A stretch of DNA of 6,804 nt from NCBI GenBank assembly GCA_015522865.1, contig WALN01000002.1, positions 1 through 6,804 on the forward strand. Reading direction: 5' to 3'. Numbering within the stretch: position 1 is the stretch's first letter; each line of letters starts with the position of its first letter. The notes under the pieces were generated by a model. That model did no database searches and was not told the origin of the DNA. It worked only from the letters and a program-made list of their open reading frames with translations. Source of the stretch: Microcaldota archaeon (GTDB lineage: Archaea; Micrarchaeota; Micrarchaeia; Norongarragalinales; WALN01). Made by a program: the position numbers and the translations under genes. Of the stretch, positions 1 to 6,133 are shown one piece after another.

Positions 1-279
1 ATACCTAAATATTTTTCCTCGCCAGAGTTGAGATTAGACTGCAGTGAAAAAGAAAAATTTGAAATAGTGCGCAAAATTTCTTCAGATTTTTCTGAATATT
101 CTCCGCTCACTCTCGATGGCGTGAGAGTTAATTTTGGAGACGGGTGGTTTTTAATAAGAGCATCCAACACCCAACCAAAAATAGTTGTTAGATTTGAAGC
201 AAAAACGGAAAAGAGATATGATGAAATAGAAAATATAGTAAAAAAAGAGCTTTCGAAATTTGGGATTAGTTTTAGCTAA
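1..279 (+). CDS. Phosphomannomutase/phosphoglucomutase, C-terminal part (5' truncated)
   Basis: This is the last 92 codons of a gene that begins before the window; the frame is open from base 1 and stops at TAA 277-279. The product matches domain IV of the alpha-D-phosphohexomutase family. The diagnostic element is the phosphate-binding loop RASNTQP (bases 157-177), preceded by DGVRVNFGDGWFLI and followed by KIVVRFEA. The RASNT-x-P form resembles AlgC/ManB-type phosphomannomutase/phosphoglucomutases more than the RPSGTEP form of many phosphoglucosamine mutases, although substrate cannot be assigned from this domain alone. Family members interconvert hexose 6-phosphate and hexose 1-phosphate in the cytoplasm through a phosphoserine. 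That serine and the metal-binding loop lie upstream and are not visible. Full-length proteins are about 450 residues, so roughly four fifths is missing because of the window edge, with no sign of gene decay. The downstream nucleotidyltransferase would use its product. Confidence 0.88.
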   Translation: MPKYFSSPELRLDCSEKEKFEIVRKISSDFSEYSPLTLDGVRVNFGDGWFLIRASNTQPKIVVRFEAKTEKRYDEIENIVKKELSKFGISFS

Positions 280-285
280 CGGAAT

Positions 286-294
286 TATTTTTAA
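286..294 (+). promoter_or_regulatory. Archaeal box A (TATA) for the nucleotidyltransferase gene, leaderless
   Basis: TATTTTTAA is centred about 26 bases before the ATG at 316. That is the normal distance from box A to the transcription start in archaea. No Shine-Dalgarno sequence lies in front of this ATG (the preceding bases are TTTATATCCCT), so transcript and coding region probably begin at the same place. A second AT-rich stretch (TTTATATC, 303-310) is too close to the start to act as box A for this gene. The assignment rests on spacing and composition only. Confidence 0.5.
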
Positions 295-315
295 GCTGGT
301 TTTGTTTATATCCCT

Positions 316-1506
316 ATGAAAGCGATTGTGTTGGCTGCGGGCTATGGAACGCGCCTTTCCCCCCTTACTCTCCGCATCCCTAAAGTTATGATTCCAGTTG
401 CTGGCAGGCCGGTTATTGCCCATATACTCGAACAATTAAGAGATAGCGGAATCTCAGATGTGATTATTAATATCAGCAAGCAGCAGAAAATAATAAAAAA
501 TTATTTGGGCAACGGAAAAAAATTTGGGGTTAAAATTAAATATGTTTACAAACCAGAAAAGAAAAATTCCGAGTTGGGGGTCCTCTCGGTAATTGAATAC
601 ATTTTTAAGAAGGCTGGCATACCAGAGCGCTGCCTGATAATCGCGGGCGACAATTATTTTTATGGTCTGGATTTGAAAAAGTTTGCTTCGCAATTGCACG
701 AAAATGCATCCGCAAAAATCGCCCTTTATACTTTAAACTCTGAGAAAGATGTAGAACATTTTGGCGTTGTGGCATTGGACGAAAAGGGGAGAATAACTAA
801 ATTTCAGGAGAAGCCCTCTGTTGAAAAAGCAGTATCCAGGTTGGCTTCAACTGCTATTTATACGGTCAAAAGAGAGTTTATAGAGAAACATCTACCAACT
901 TACTTAAAGCAGATGAAAATGAAAGGGGGGGAGCCCGACAGACTCGGAGATGTTTGGGAATATTATGTCGATAAACTTTCACTTTATGGGCAAGCTTTTG
1001 ACGGCATATGGGAAGATATAGGAAATTTTGAGGCGTATATAAGAACTAATAAAACAGTTATGCGTTTGCTTCAAAATGATTTAGTAAAAAAAGGAACTAA
1101 AGTTAAAGTAAATAGAAATGCAACTCTTTCTGGCCCAATTATTTTAGATGAAGGGGCAGAAATAGATGAAGGGGCTGTTGTTGGGCCATTTACTTATTTG
1201 GGAAAGAACGTAAGGGTAGGGAAGAATTCAAAAATAGTCGGCTCAATTGTTTTAGATGGTGCAGAAGTTGGGGAACATGTTACGATTACAGATGCGGTAG
1301 TGGATGAAGGAGCAAAAATAGGAGATAACTGCAAGATAGAAAATTATGCCTGCATAGGATGGGACGCAGAGATAGAATACAATACGCGAATACTACCTCG
1401 CTCTAAAATATGGCCAAAGATAAGAGTTTTGCATGATGCTGTTGTTGATGGAATAGTCGTAAATACTACAAAATTCGGCTCAAATGATAGGAGATATTGG
1501 AAATAG
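316..1506 (+). CDS. NDP-sugar pyrophosphorylase with C-terminal left-handed beta-helix (mannose-1-phosphate guanylyltransferase-like)
   Basis: This 396-residue cytoplasmic enzyme should transfer a nucleotide from an NTP to a sugar 1-phosphate, giving an NDP-sugar and pyrophosphate. The N-terminal nucleotidyltransferase domain (about 1-245) shows the nucleotide-binding signature LAAGYGTRL (6-14), the PK pair at 22-23, the metal-binding GDN at 111-113, EKP at 165-167, and WEDIGNFEAY at 232-241 in place of the common W-x-DIGT. Residues about 262-375 are hexapeptide-type repeats (such as ILDEGAEIDEGAVVGP and ATLSGP) forming a left-handed beta-helix. A WP pair near the helix end (366-367) recalls mannose-1-phosphate guanylyltransferase-like proteins, and the upstream mutase fits GDP-mannose synthesis. 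The length is close to archaeal two-domain sugar-1-phosphate nucleotidylyltransferases of about 400 residues, some of which also acetylate amino sugars, but no acetyltransferase catalytic site is evident. The start is secure because the signature begins at once. The base and sugar specificity are inference. Confidence 0.9.
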   Translation: MKAIVLAAGYGTRLSPLTLRIPKVMIPVAGRPVIAHILEQLRDSGISDVIINISKQQKIIKNYLGNGKKFGVKIKYVYKPEKKNSELGVLSVIEYIFKKAGIPERCLIIAGDNYFYGLDLKKFASQLHENASAKIALYTLNSEKDVEHFGVVALDEKGRITKFQEKPSVEKAVSRLASTAIYTVKREFIEKHLPTYLKQMKMKGGEPDRLGDVWEYYVDKLSLYGQAFDGIWEDIGNFEAYIRTNKTVMRLLQNDLVKKGTKVKVNRNATLSGPIILDEGAEIDEGAVVGPFTYLGKNVRVGKNSKIVGSIVLDGAEVGEHVTITDAVVDEGAKIGDNCKIENYACIGWDAEIEYNTRILPRSKIWPKIRVLHDAVVDGIVVNTTKFGSNDRRYWK

Positions 1507-1513
1507 GTTTCCA

Positions 1514-1531
1514 TTTTTTGCCAATATTTTT
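1514..1531 (+). terminator. Possible T-tract terminator after the nucleotidyltransferase gene
   Basis: Two T runs, six T at 1514-1519 and five T at 1527-1531, begin 8 bases after the stop codon at 1504-1506. Archaeal RNA polymerase often stops at T-rich tracts without a strong hairpin, and no convincing stem is seen here. The tracts lie just upstream of the next promoter, as expected at a transcription-unit boundary. In an AT-rich genome such runs also occur by chance. Confidence 0.35.
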
Positions 1532-1543
1532 CTATAAAAAACG

Positions 1544-1552
1544 CTTATAAAC
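1544..1552 (+). promoter_or_regulatory. Candidate archaeal box A for the secretion ATPase gene
   Basis: CTTATAAAC fits a box A element and predicts a transcript start near 1573-1575. This leaves a leader of about 25 bases carrying the ribosome-binding site before the ATG at 1599. The neighbouring TCTATAAAAA (1531-1540) and AATATATAA (1553-1561) are alternatives, so the exact element is uncertain. Together with the T tracts before it, it suggests that the secretion cluster starts its own transcript. Confidence 0.4.
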
Positions 1553-1588
1553 AATATATAATTAAATAATTCATAGAATTATAGAATA

Positions 1589-1595
1589 GAGGAAG
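1589..1595 (+). promoter_or_regulatory. Shine-Dalgarno sequence of the secretion ATPase gene
   Basis: GAGGAAG lies 3 bases before the ATG at 1599 when measured from its end, or 6 bases from the GAGG core. It is a partial match to the archaeal GAGGTGAT anti-anti-SD consensus and supports the chosen start. It contrasts with the apparently leaderless genes at 316 and 3917. Confidence 0.55.
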
Positions 1596-1598
1596 AAA

Positions 1599-3872
1599 AT
1601 GACTGGAGAATTCGTTGTCAAAGGTGTTGGTGGCCACAGAAGACTGATAATAAATTGCAGGGGATGCAATTATGGCTGCGATGTTGCTCAGTTTCCAAAA
1701 TGCATGTCTGATGTTGTCAATGCATTGAAAACAACAGATGCAGATGAAGTTGTGCTTTCAGAATATTATGAAAGAATTTATGACAAGAATCAAACTAAGG
1801 TATTGAAAGAAATTGCAAATTTAGCTTCTCAATTTGAATCAGATGCTCTCTGGACCCCCTCTCATTTAGGGAAGAAAGTATCCTCTTCTATAATCTCAAA
1901 AAGGCATAATGAAATTAGATCAATACTTGACATTATTCCATCTGACCCTTTCAATGCTTATCTAACTCTCCTGAGAATTATGCGCACCTACATAGAAAAA
2001 GCAAAAACTCTGAGCCCAGAAGCTCTTGAAGATTTGAAAATTTATTTGGAAACGCTTAATTATATGAAAACAGAATTTGAGAAAACTGAGCTAATAAAGA
2101 AAATGAGAATGTATTTAGCAAAAATGAATATACTCCCTAAGGACAGAACAATTTATCACTCGCTTTTCCATGTAGCAATAAAACCCTCGTTTATTGGCTC
2201 AAGAATATTTTTTGAATCCGGAGAAAATTTGGAATTGGTTGACGAGTATGAAGTGATGGGGAGCAAAACTTACATTTACAAACATCCGGAGAAAATAGAA
2301 TATTTGTATTTCATAAATCCACCTGAGTATTCGCTTCCGCCAGAGAAATATTTCATACTTGAGAAAACAAAAGAAGTTGTTGCAAATTATCGGCCGAAGA
2401 CAGCAACATTTATGAGCCCGTCTGAAGCAAGAAGGTACTTCCACAGAGTTTACATGGCAACAATATCAGATATTGCAAGGCATAACAACATTTCTTTGAG
2501 CGTGAAAGACAAAGAAGAGCTTGCGAGGATAGTTGCGAGGTACACAATTGGTTATGGAATAATGGAAATCCTCCTTTCAGACAGAAAGCTTACTGATATT
2601 TATATTGACTCCCCTGTTGGCATAAAGCCGATATATTTAGTTCATTCCAAGTATGGCCAATGCCAGACAAATATAATTTTCTCCCCAGAAGAAGTTCAGA
2701 GCCTAGTTTCCAGATTCAGAGCATTTTCTGGGAGACCATTTGATGAAGCACATCCAGTATTGGATTTTGATCTGCCTGATTTGCAAACAAGAATCTGCGT
2801 TATTGGAAAACCACTTGCATCTGATGGAACTGCATTTACTTTCAGACTGCACAAAGTTACACCATGGACATTGTCGCAATTTTTGGACCACAAAATGTTT
2901 ACCCCACTCGCTGCAGGTATGTTTTCATTTTTTGTTGACGCCCAGGCGTCCATGCTAATTGTTGGGAGCAGAGGGGCTGGCAAAACATCATTTCTGCAGG
3001 CCATGATGCTTGAGATACCGCAGAATTTGAGAATTATTGTTCAGGAGGATACGCAGGAGTTGCCGGTACCAGCGATGAAAGAAATTGGCTTCAACATACA
3101 GAGGATGAAAACAAGGCCTCCTCTTGGAAAGCAGTCAGAATCAGAAGTTTCTGCAGAAGACGCGCTGAGAACTGCCTTGAGGTTGGGAGATTCTGTTTTA
3201 ATTGTTGGAGAGGTCAGGTCTACTGAAGCGCGTGCATTGTACGAAGCAATGAGAGTTGGTGCTGTTGGGAATGTTGTTATGGGCACCATACACGGCGAAA
3301 GCGCATATTCTATATGGGATAGAGTGGTAAATGACTTGGGCGTCCCAACAACTTCGTTTAAGGCAACTGACTTTGCAATTGTTGCTGCACCAATTAGATT
3401 TAAGGGTTCTCTCAAACGTTCAAGGAGAGTTATAGAAGTAACTGAAGTAAAAAAGGAGTGGAACGAAGATCCTTTAAGAGAAGGCGGTTTTAACACATGG
3501 ATGACATTTGATGCAAATAAGGATAATTTAGAGCTTTTCGAAGATGCATTAAAAGAGTCGCCATGGATTAAAAAAATTGAGAGGATTAGAGCTCTAAAGT
3601 TCGATGATATATGGAGCGAGATAAACACGAGGGGGGCATCAAAACAATATTTAGTTGACCTGAAAAACAAGTATAACATTCCAGAGATTCTAGAAGCAGT
3701 CAATTCAGTTAGAGCACAAACTCAATTTATGCTTCTGAAAGAGAAGTATTCGTCTGGAAAGAAAATTGATTTTAATGGTCTGCTCAAAGAGTGGAAAAAA
3801 TGGGCAGATGAGGTTTTGCTGAAAGAGATTCTGCAGAAGAGGAAAGCGCTTGCCTCGACCAAGCAGGTTTAG
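1599..3872 (+). CDS. Archaeal type II/IV secretion (T4P/Tad/VirB11-like) assembly ATPase with N-terminal Cys cluster
   Basis: This 757-residue cytoplasmic AAA+-like ATPase of the GspE/TadA/VirB11 superfamily is expected to form a hexamer that drives filament assembly or secretion through the platform protein encoded next. The nucleotide-binding core is complete: Walker A VGSRGAGKTS (455-464, Lys462), Asp box VQEDTQELP (481-489), Walker B LIVGEVR (534-540, catalytic Glu538) and His box GTIHGES (562-568, His565). Residues about 300-440 fit the N-terminal subdomain of TadA/FlaI-type proteins (DIYIDSP, then a GRPFDEAHP-type linker). The protein is longer than a typical FlaI of about 500-550 residues. 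The extra length is an N-terminal region whose start carries four cysteines (Cys20, 23, 27, 35), a helical stretch at about 100-180, and a charged helical tail from about 612. A separate promoter and Shine-Dalgarno sequence precede the ATG. The platform gene starts 44 bases after the stop. Archaellum or adhesive-pilus use cannot be told from the ATPase alone. Confidence 0.93.
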   Translation: MTGEFVVKGVGGHRRLIINCRGCNYGCDVAQFPKCMSDVVNALKTTDADEVVLSEYYERIYDKNQTKVLKEIANLASQFESDALWTPSHLGKKVSSSIISKRHNEIRSILDIIPSDPFNAYLTLLRIMRTYIEKAKTLSPEALEDLKIYLETLNYMKTEFEKTELIKKMRMYLAKMNILPKDRTIYHSLFHVAIKPSFIGSRIFFESGENLELVDEYEVMGSKTYIYKHPEKIEYLYFINPPEYSLPPEKYFILEKTKEVVANYRPKTATFMSPSEARRYFHRVYMATISDIARHNNISLSVKDKEELARIVARYTIGYGIMEILLSDRKLTDIYIDSPVGIKPIYLVHSKYGQCQTNIIFSPEEVQSLVSRFRAFSGRPFDEAHPVLDFDLPDLQTRICVIGKPLASDGTAFTFRLHKVTPWTLSQFLDHKMFTPLAAGMFSFFVDAQASMLIVGSRGAGKTSFLQAMMLEIPQNLRIIVQEDTQELPVPAMKEIGFNIQRMKTRPPLGKQSESEVSAEDALRTALRLGDSVLIVGEVRSTEARALYEAMRVGAVGNVVMGTIHGESAYSIWDRVVNDLGVPTTSFKATDFAIVAAPIRFKGSLKRSRRVIEVTEVKKEWNEDPLREGGFNTWMTFDANKDNLELFEDALKESPWIKKIERIRALKFDDIWSEINTRGASKQYLVDLKNKYNIPEILEAVNSVRAQTQFMLLKEKYSSGKKIDFNGLLKEWKKWADEVLLKEILQKRKALASTKQV

Positions 3873-3887
3873 CTTTTCTGTAGTAGA

Positions 3888-3897
3888 CTTTTAAATA
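3888..3897 (+). promoter_or_regulatory. Archaeal box A for the platform gene, leaderless
   Basis: CTTTTAAATA is centred about 24 bases before the ATG at 3917. No Shine-Dalgarno sequence is present between them (TAATACTTTTGTAATTTTTCT is T-rich), so a leaderless transcript starting at or near the ATG is likely. This would give the platform gene its own expression in addition to any read-through from the ATPase gene 44 bases upstream. Confidence 0.55.
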
Positions 3898-3916
3898 ATA
3901 CTTTTGTAATTTTTCT

Positions 3917-6052
3917 ATGCCAAGGAAAAAAGAGTCGCTGTCCCTTTACAACATACCGGTAAAAAAAGAGAAAAAGAAAAAGGAAGAGAAAAAGCAAATA
4001 CCTATATTTATACAACTTACAAGAATGATTTCGCCTTTTTTCAAAGCTTATGCTAAAGGAGCAAAATTTTCTGAGGATGAGAAGGAGCTTTTTAGTTTTC
4101 TTGGATGGGATATTAAGCCAGAGGAGTACAAAGCTGGCCAGATAGGAGCAGTTGCAATTGGCCTTGTTTTTTCAGTTCTCTTTTTTCTTTTCGCAACTGC
4201 GTTTGCTTCCCAGCTTGGGATGCTCTATTTAATCTTTCTTTTAATCTCTTTTGTCCCCCCAGTTGTGCTATGGTTTTTGTATAAGAGCATGCCCTCTATG
4301 CAGGCAAATTCAGAGAAGATGCTTGCTCTTGGGTATATCCCAGAGATTGTTAACTATCTAGTTATGAGCATGAGATTAACTCCGAATTTGGAAAGAGCTG
4401 TAGAATTTGCAGGCAATCATGGAAGGGGCAAAATAGCCGAAGATTTAAAGAAAATTAGCTGGGATGTTCAGATTGGAAAATATGCGTCTATAGAAGAGGC
4501 GCTTGATGTTTTGGCATATCGATGGGGGAATTATAATGACGATTTCAAGGAGGCGTTGATGCTTATTAGGGGTTCTGTTCTTGAGTCGAATGATGATAAG
4601 AGGTCAGCGATGTTAGAGAAGGCAGTTCAAAATGTTCTTGAAGGCTCAAAATCTAAAATGGATTTGTATGCGCGGCAGCTGCATCAGCCGACAATTTACT
4701 TGTATTATTTTGGAGTTCTGCTTCCATTGATGCTCGCAATTATTCTGCCTGTTGGCGCCGCATTTGCTGGTGATTTTCCACTTGCGAAACCCGCAGCATT
4801 GATATTGATTTATAATGTAGTTATCCCAATTGTTGTTTACATAATGGGCTCCGGCATTCTTTCTGGAAGGCCACCAACATATATACCCCCAGAAATACCA
4901 GAAGATTACCCCGGGCTTCCAAAGAAAGGCAATTTTTATCTTCCTAACAGCAAGATTCAAATACCCTACCTTCCCCTTGCTATTCTTGCTTTCTTTTTAG
5001 TTTTTGGTGTTGCAAATTATTTAGACTATTCAACTGTTTATGGCTCTCCGATTTTCACTATTTTTGGTGGGGAGATGCCAGCTGCTTATGATATTGAACA
5101 GAATTTAGCCAGATATGCTCCGTGGCAGCCGGAGGTGCCGGTAATCGGAAAATTGTTTATTGGCAACATAACAGCAATTGGTCTTCTCTTAGCAATTTCG
5201 ATTGGGGTTTCGGTTTATTTGTATGGAAAGTATTCTGCACGAAAGAAAGCTCAGGATGAGATAAGGGGGATGGAAGGAGAATTTCAAGATGCGGTTTATA
5301 TCATTGCATCTAGATTGGGAGAGAACAGGCCTATGGAGGAAGCTTTAAAGGGAACCGCAGAATTTCTCCCAAAAGCAAAAATAACAAAACTTTTTGACAA
5401 AATTTTAAAAAATATTTCAACACTGGGCATGACATTTGAAGGTGCTGTTTTCGACAAGAATTACGGAGCAATGAAAAACGTTCCCTCAAATGTTTTGAAT
5501 AGCGGCATGAGGCTGCTTGTTGACTCTGTTAATCTAGGAGTTGGAGTTGCAGCAAAAGCTTTAATTGGTTTAACTATGCAGTTAAGAAATGCCAAAAAAA
5601 TTGATGAGATGTTGAAGAAATTATTAGAGGATGTTACTGTAATGCTCAAATCAATTACTCTCTTTATCGCCCCTATAGTACTGGGTGTTGTTACTTCTCT
5701 CCAGCAGATGATTGTCACCTCGCTTGCTGGCATGGGCACGTCTGAGAGCACCTCGCTTGCAAAGACGCCAACTCTTCAAAAATTCGGCAATATAGAGAAG
5801 CTCACTTCGATATTTCAGGGCAAAAAAATACAGGAGAATTCTGCCTCTCCTCTAGTTTTTCTCTTCATTATAGGCATTTACATACTTGAGATTACCTTTC
5901 TGCTTACCTATTTCAATTCTCAAGTAGAGGACCCACACAACAAGTTAAATGCATACATGTCCACTGCAAAAGCCCTTCCGCTTGCTACCATTATTTTCTC
6001 TGCAGTTGCCTATTTTGCGGGAACAATGATTATGGGAATGCACGGAGCTTAA
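3917..6052 (+). CDS. Archaeal TadC/FlaJ-like platform membrane protein with two T2SSF modules
   Basis: This 711-residue polytopic protein should be the inner-membrane platform that couples the assembly ATPase to the filament. The N-terminus is cytoplasmic and very basic, with a Lys/Glu run at about 16-26. Hydrophobic segments fall near 74-98, 101-122, 259-284, 292-314, 348-371, 413-437, 577-600, 646-667 and 684-707, nine in all. Two soluble helical domains, about 123-258 and 438-576, each precede or separate membrane pairs and look like paralogous T2SSF cytoplasmic domains (compare EIVNYLVMSMRLTPNLERAV at 143-162 with DAVYIIASRLGENRPMEEAL at 458-477). The spacing of small and charged residues is similar in both. 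FlaJ and archaeal TadC-like proteins share this two-module plan, but this one is longer than a typical FlaJ of about 550 residues. Two outside loops (about 372-412 and 601-645) could touch the filament or other subunits. It follows its cognate ATPase directly, which strongly supports the pairing. Confidence 0.9.
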   Translation: MPRKKESLSLYNIPVKKEKKKKEEKKQIPIFIQLTRMISPFFKAYAKGAKFSEDEKELFSFLGWDIKPEEYKAGQIGAVAIGLVFSVLFFLFATAFASQLGMLYLIFLLISFVPPVVLWFLYKSMPSMQANSEKMLALGYIPEIVNYLVMSMRLTPNLERAVEFAGNHGRGKIAEDLKKISWDVQIGKYASIEEALDVLAYRWGNYNDDFKEALMLIRGSVLESNDDKRSAMLEKAVQNVLEGSKSKMDLYARQLHQPTIYLYYFGVLLPLMLAIILPVGAAFAGDFPLAKPAALILIYNVVIPIVVYIMGSGILSGRPPTYIPPEIPEDYPGLPKKGNFYLPNSKIQIPYLPLAILAFFLVFGVANYLDYSTVYGSPIFTIFGGEMPAAYDIEQNLARYAPWQPEVPVIGKLFIGNITAIGLLLAISIGVSVYLYGKYSARKKAQDEIRGMEGEFQDAVYIIASRLGENRPMEEALKGTAEFLPKAKITKLFDKILKNISTLGMTFEGAVFDKNYGAMKNVPSNVLNSGMRLLVDSVNLGVGVAAKALIGLTMQLRNAKKIDEMLKKLLEDVTVMLKSITLFIAPIVLGVVTSLQQMIVTSLAGMGTSESTSLAKTPTLQKFGNIEKLTSIFQGKKIQENSASPLVFLFIIGIYILEITFLLTYFNSQVEDPHNKLNAYMSTAKALPLATIIFSAVAYFAGTMIMGMHGA

Positions 6053-6057
6053 ACAAA

Positions 6058-6062
6058 TTTTT
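6058..6062 (+). terminator. Possible T-rich terminator after the platform gene
   Basis: A run of five T begins 6 bases after the stop codon (6050-6052) and continues as CTTTG. It is directly followed by the inverted repeat at 6068-6088. A short T tract is weak evidence for termination in archaea, and transcription into the pilin-like gene may well continue. Confidence 0.25.
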
Positions 6063-6067
6063 CTTTG

Positions 6068-6088
6068 TGTATAACTTAAACTTATACA
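6068..6088 (+). repeat. Perfect 7-base inverted repeat upstream of the pilin promoter
   Basis: The arms TGTATAA (6068-6074) and TTATACA (6082-6088) are exact reverse complements separated by the 7 bases CTTAAAC. The repeat sits immediately upstream of the predicted pilin box A (6093-6102). It could be an operator for a dimeric regulator acting at the BRE/box A region, or a weak AT-rich stem-loop at the end of the platform transcript. A 7-base AT-rich palindrome can also arise by chance, so function is inferred from position only. Confidence 0.4.
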
Positions 6089-6092
6089 GAAA

Positions 6093-6102
6093 CTTTTTAA
6101 AC
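6093..6102 (+). promoter_or_regulatory. Archaeal box A for the pilin-like gene
   Basis: CTTTTTAAAC matches the box A form seen before the genes at 316 and 3917. Taking the usual distance of about 26 bases, transcription should start near 6120-6124, so the mRNA would begin almost at the Shine-Dalgarno sequence and have a leader of only about 10-14 bases. A separate promoter fits the need for many more pilin copies than ATPase or platform copies. Confidence 0.55.
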
Positions 6103-6122
6103 TAATTTTCACTTATTTTTTC

Positions 6123-6130
6123 GAGGTGAT
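6123..6130 (+). promoter_or_regulatory. Strong Shine-Dalgarno sequence fixing the TTG start of the pilin-like gene
   Basis: GAGGTGAT is complementary over all 8 bases to the conserved archaeal 16S rRNA 3' end (AUCACCUC). It ends 3 bases before the TTG at 6134. It decides the start, because no ATG or GTG in this frame lies near it and the following codons encode a prepilin-type leader. Confidence 0.75.
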
Positions 6131-6133
6131 TGT

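Noticed and set aside
157..177. Gln in the mutase phosphate loop RASNTQP, where Glu is common in other subfamilies
   Set aside because: The residue before Pro varies in AlgC/ManB-type proteins with the RASNT loop, so this is ordinary family variation.
1507..1598. Search of the longest intergenic gap for a tRNA, small RNA or riboswitch
   Set aside because: The 92 bases are AT-rich with T tracts, box A candidates and a Shine-Dalgarno sequence. No stable stem structure or tRNA-like element was seen.
2740..2958. A 72-codon open frame on the plus strand in another frame of the ATPase gene
   Set aside because: It overlaps the conserved ATPase core in a different frame, has no start signals and codes for a sequence with no recognisable features.
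3041..3703. A 220-codon open frame on the minus strand inside the ATPase gene
   Set aside because: It lies wholly antisense to conserved motor motifs, including Walker B and the His box, and its translation has no recognisable domain. It is a shadow of the real gene.
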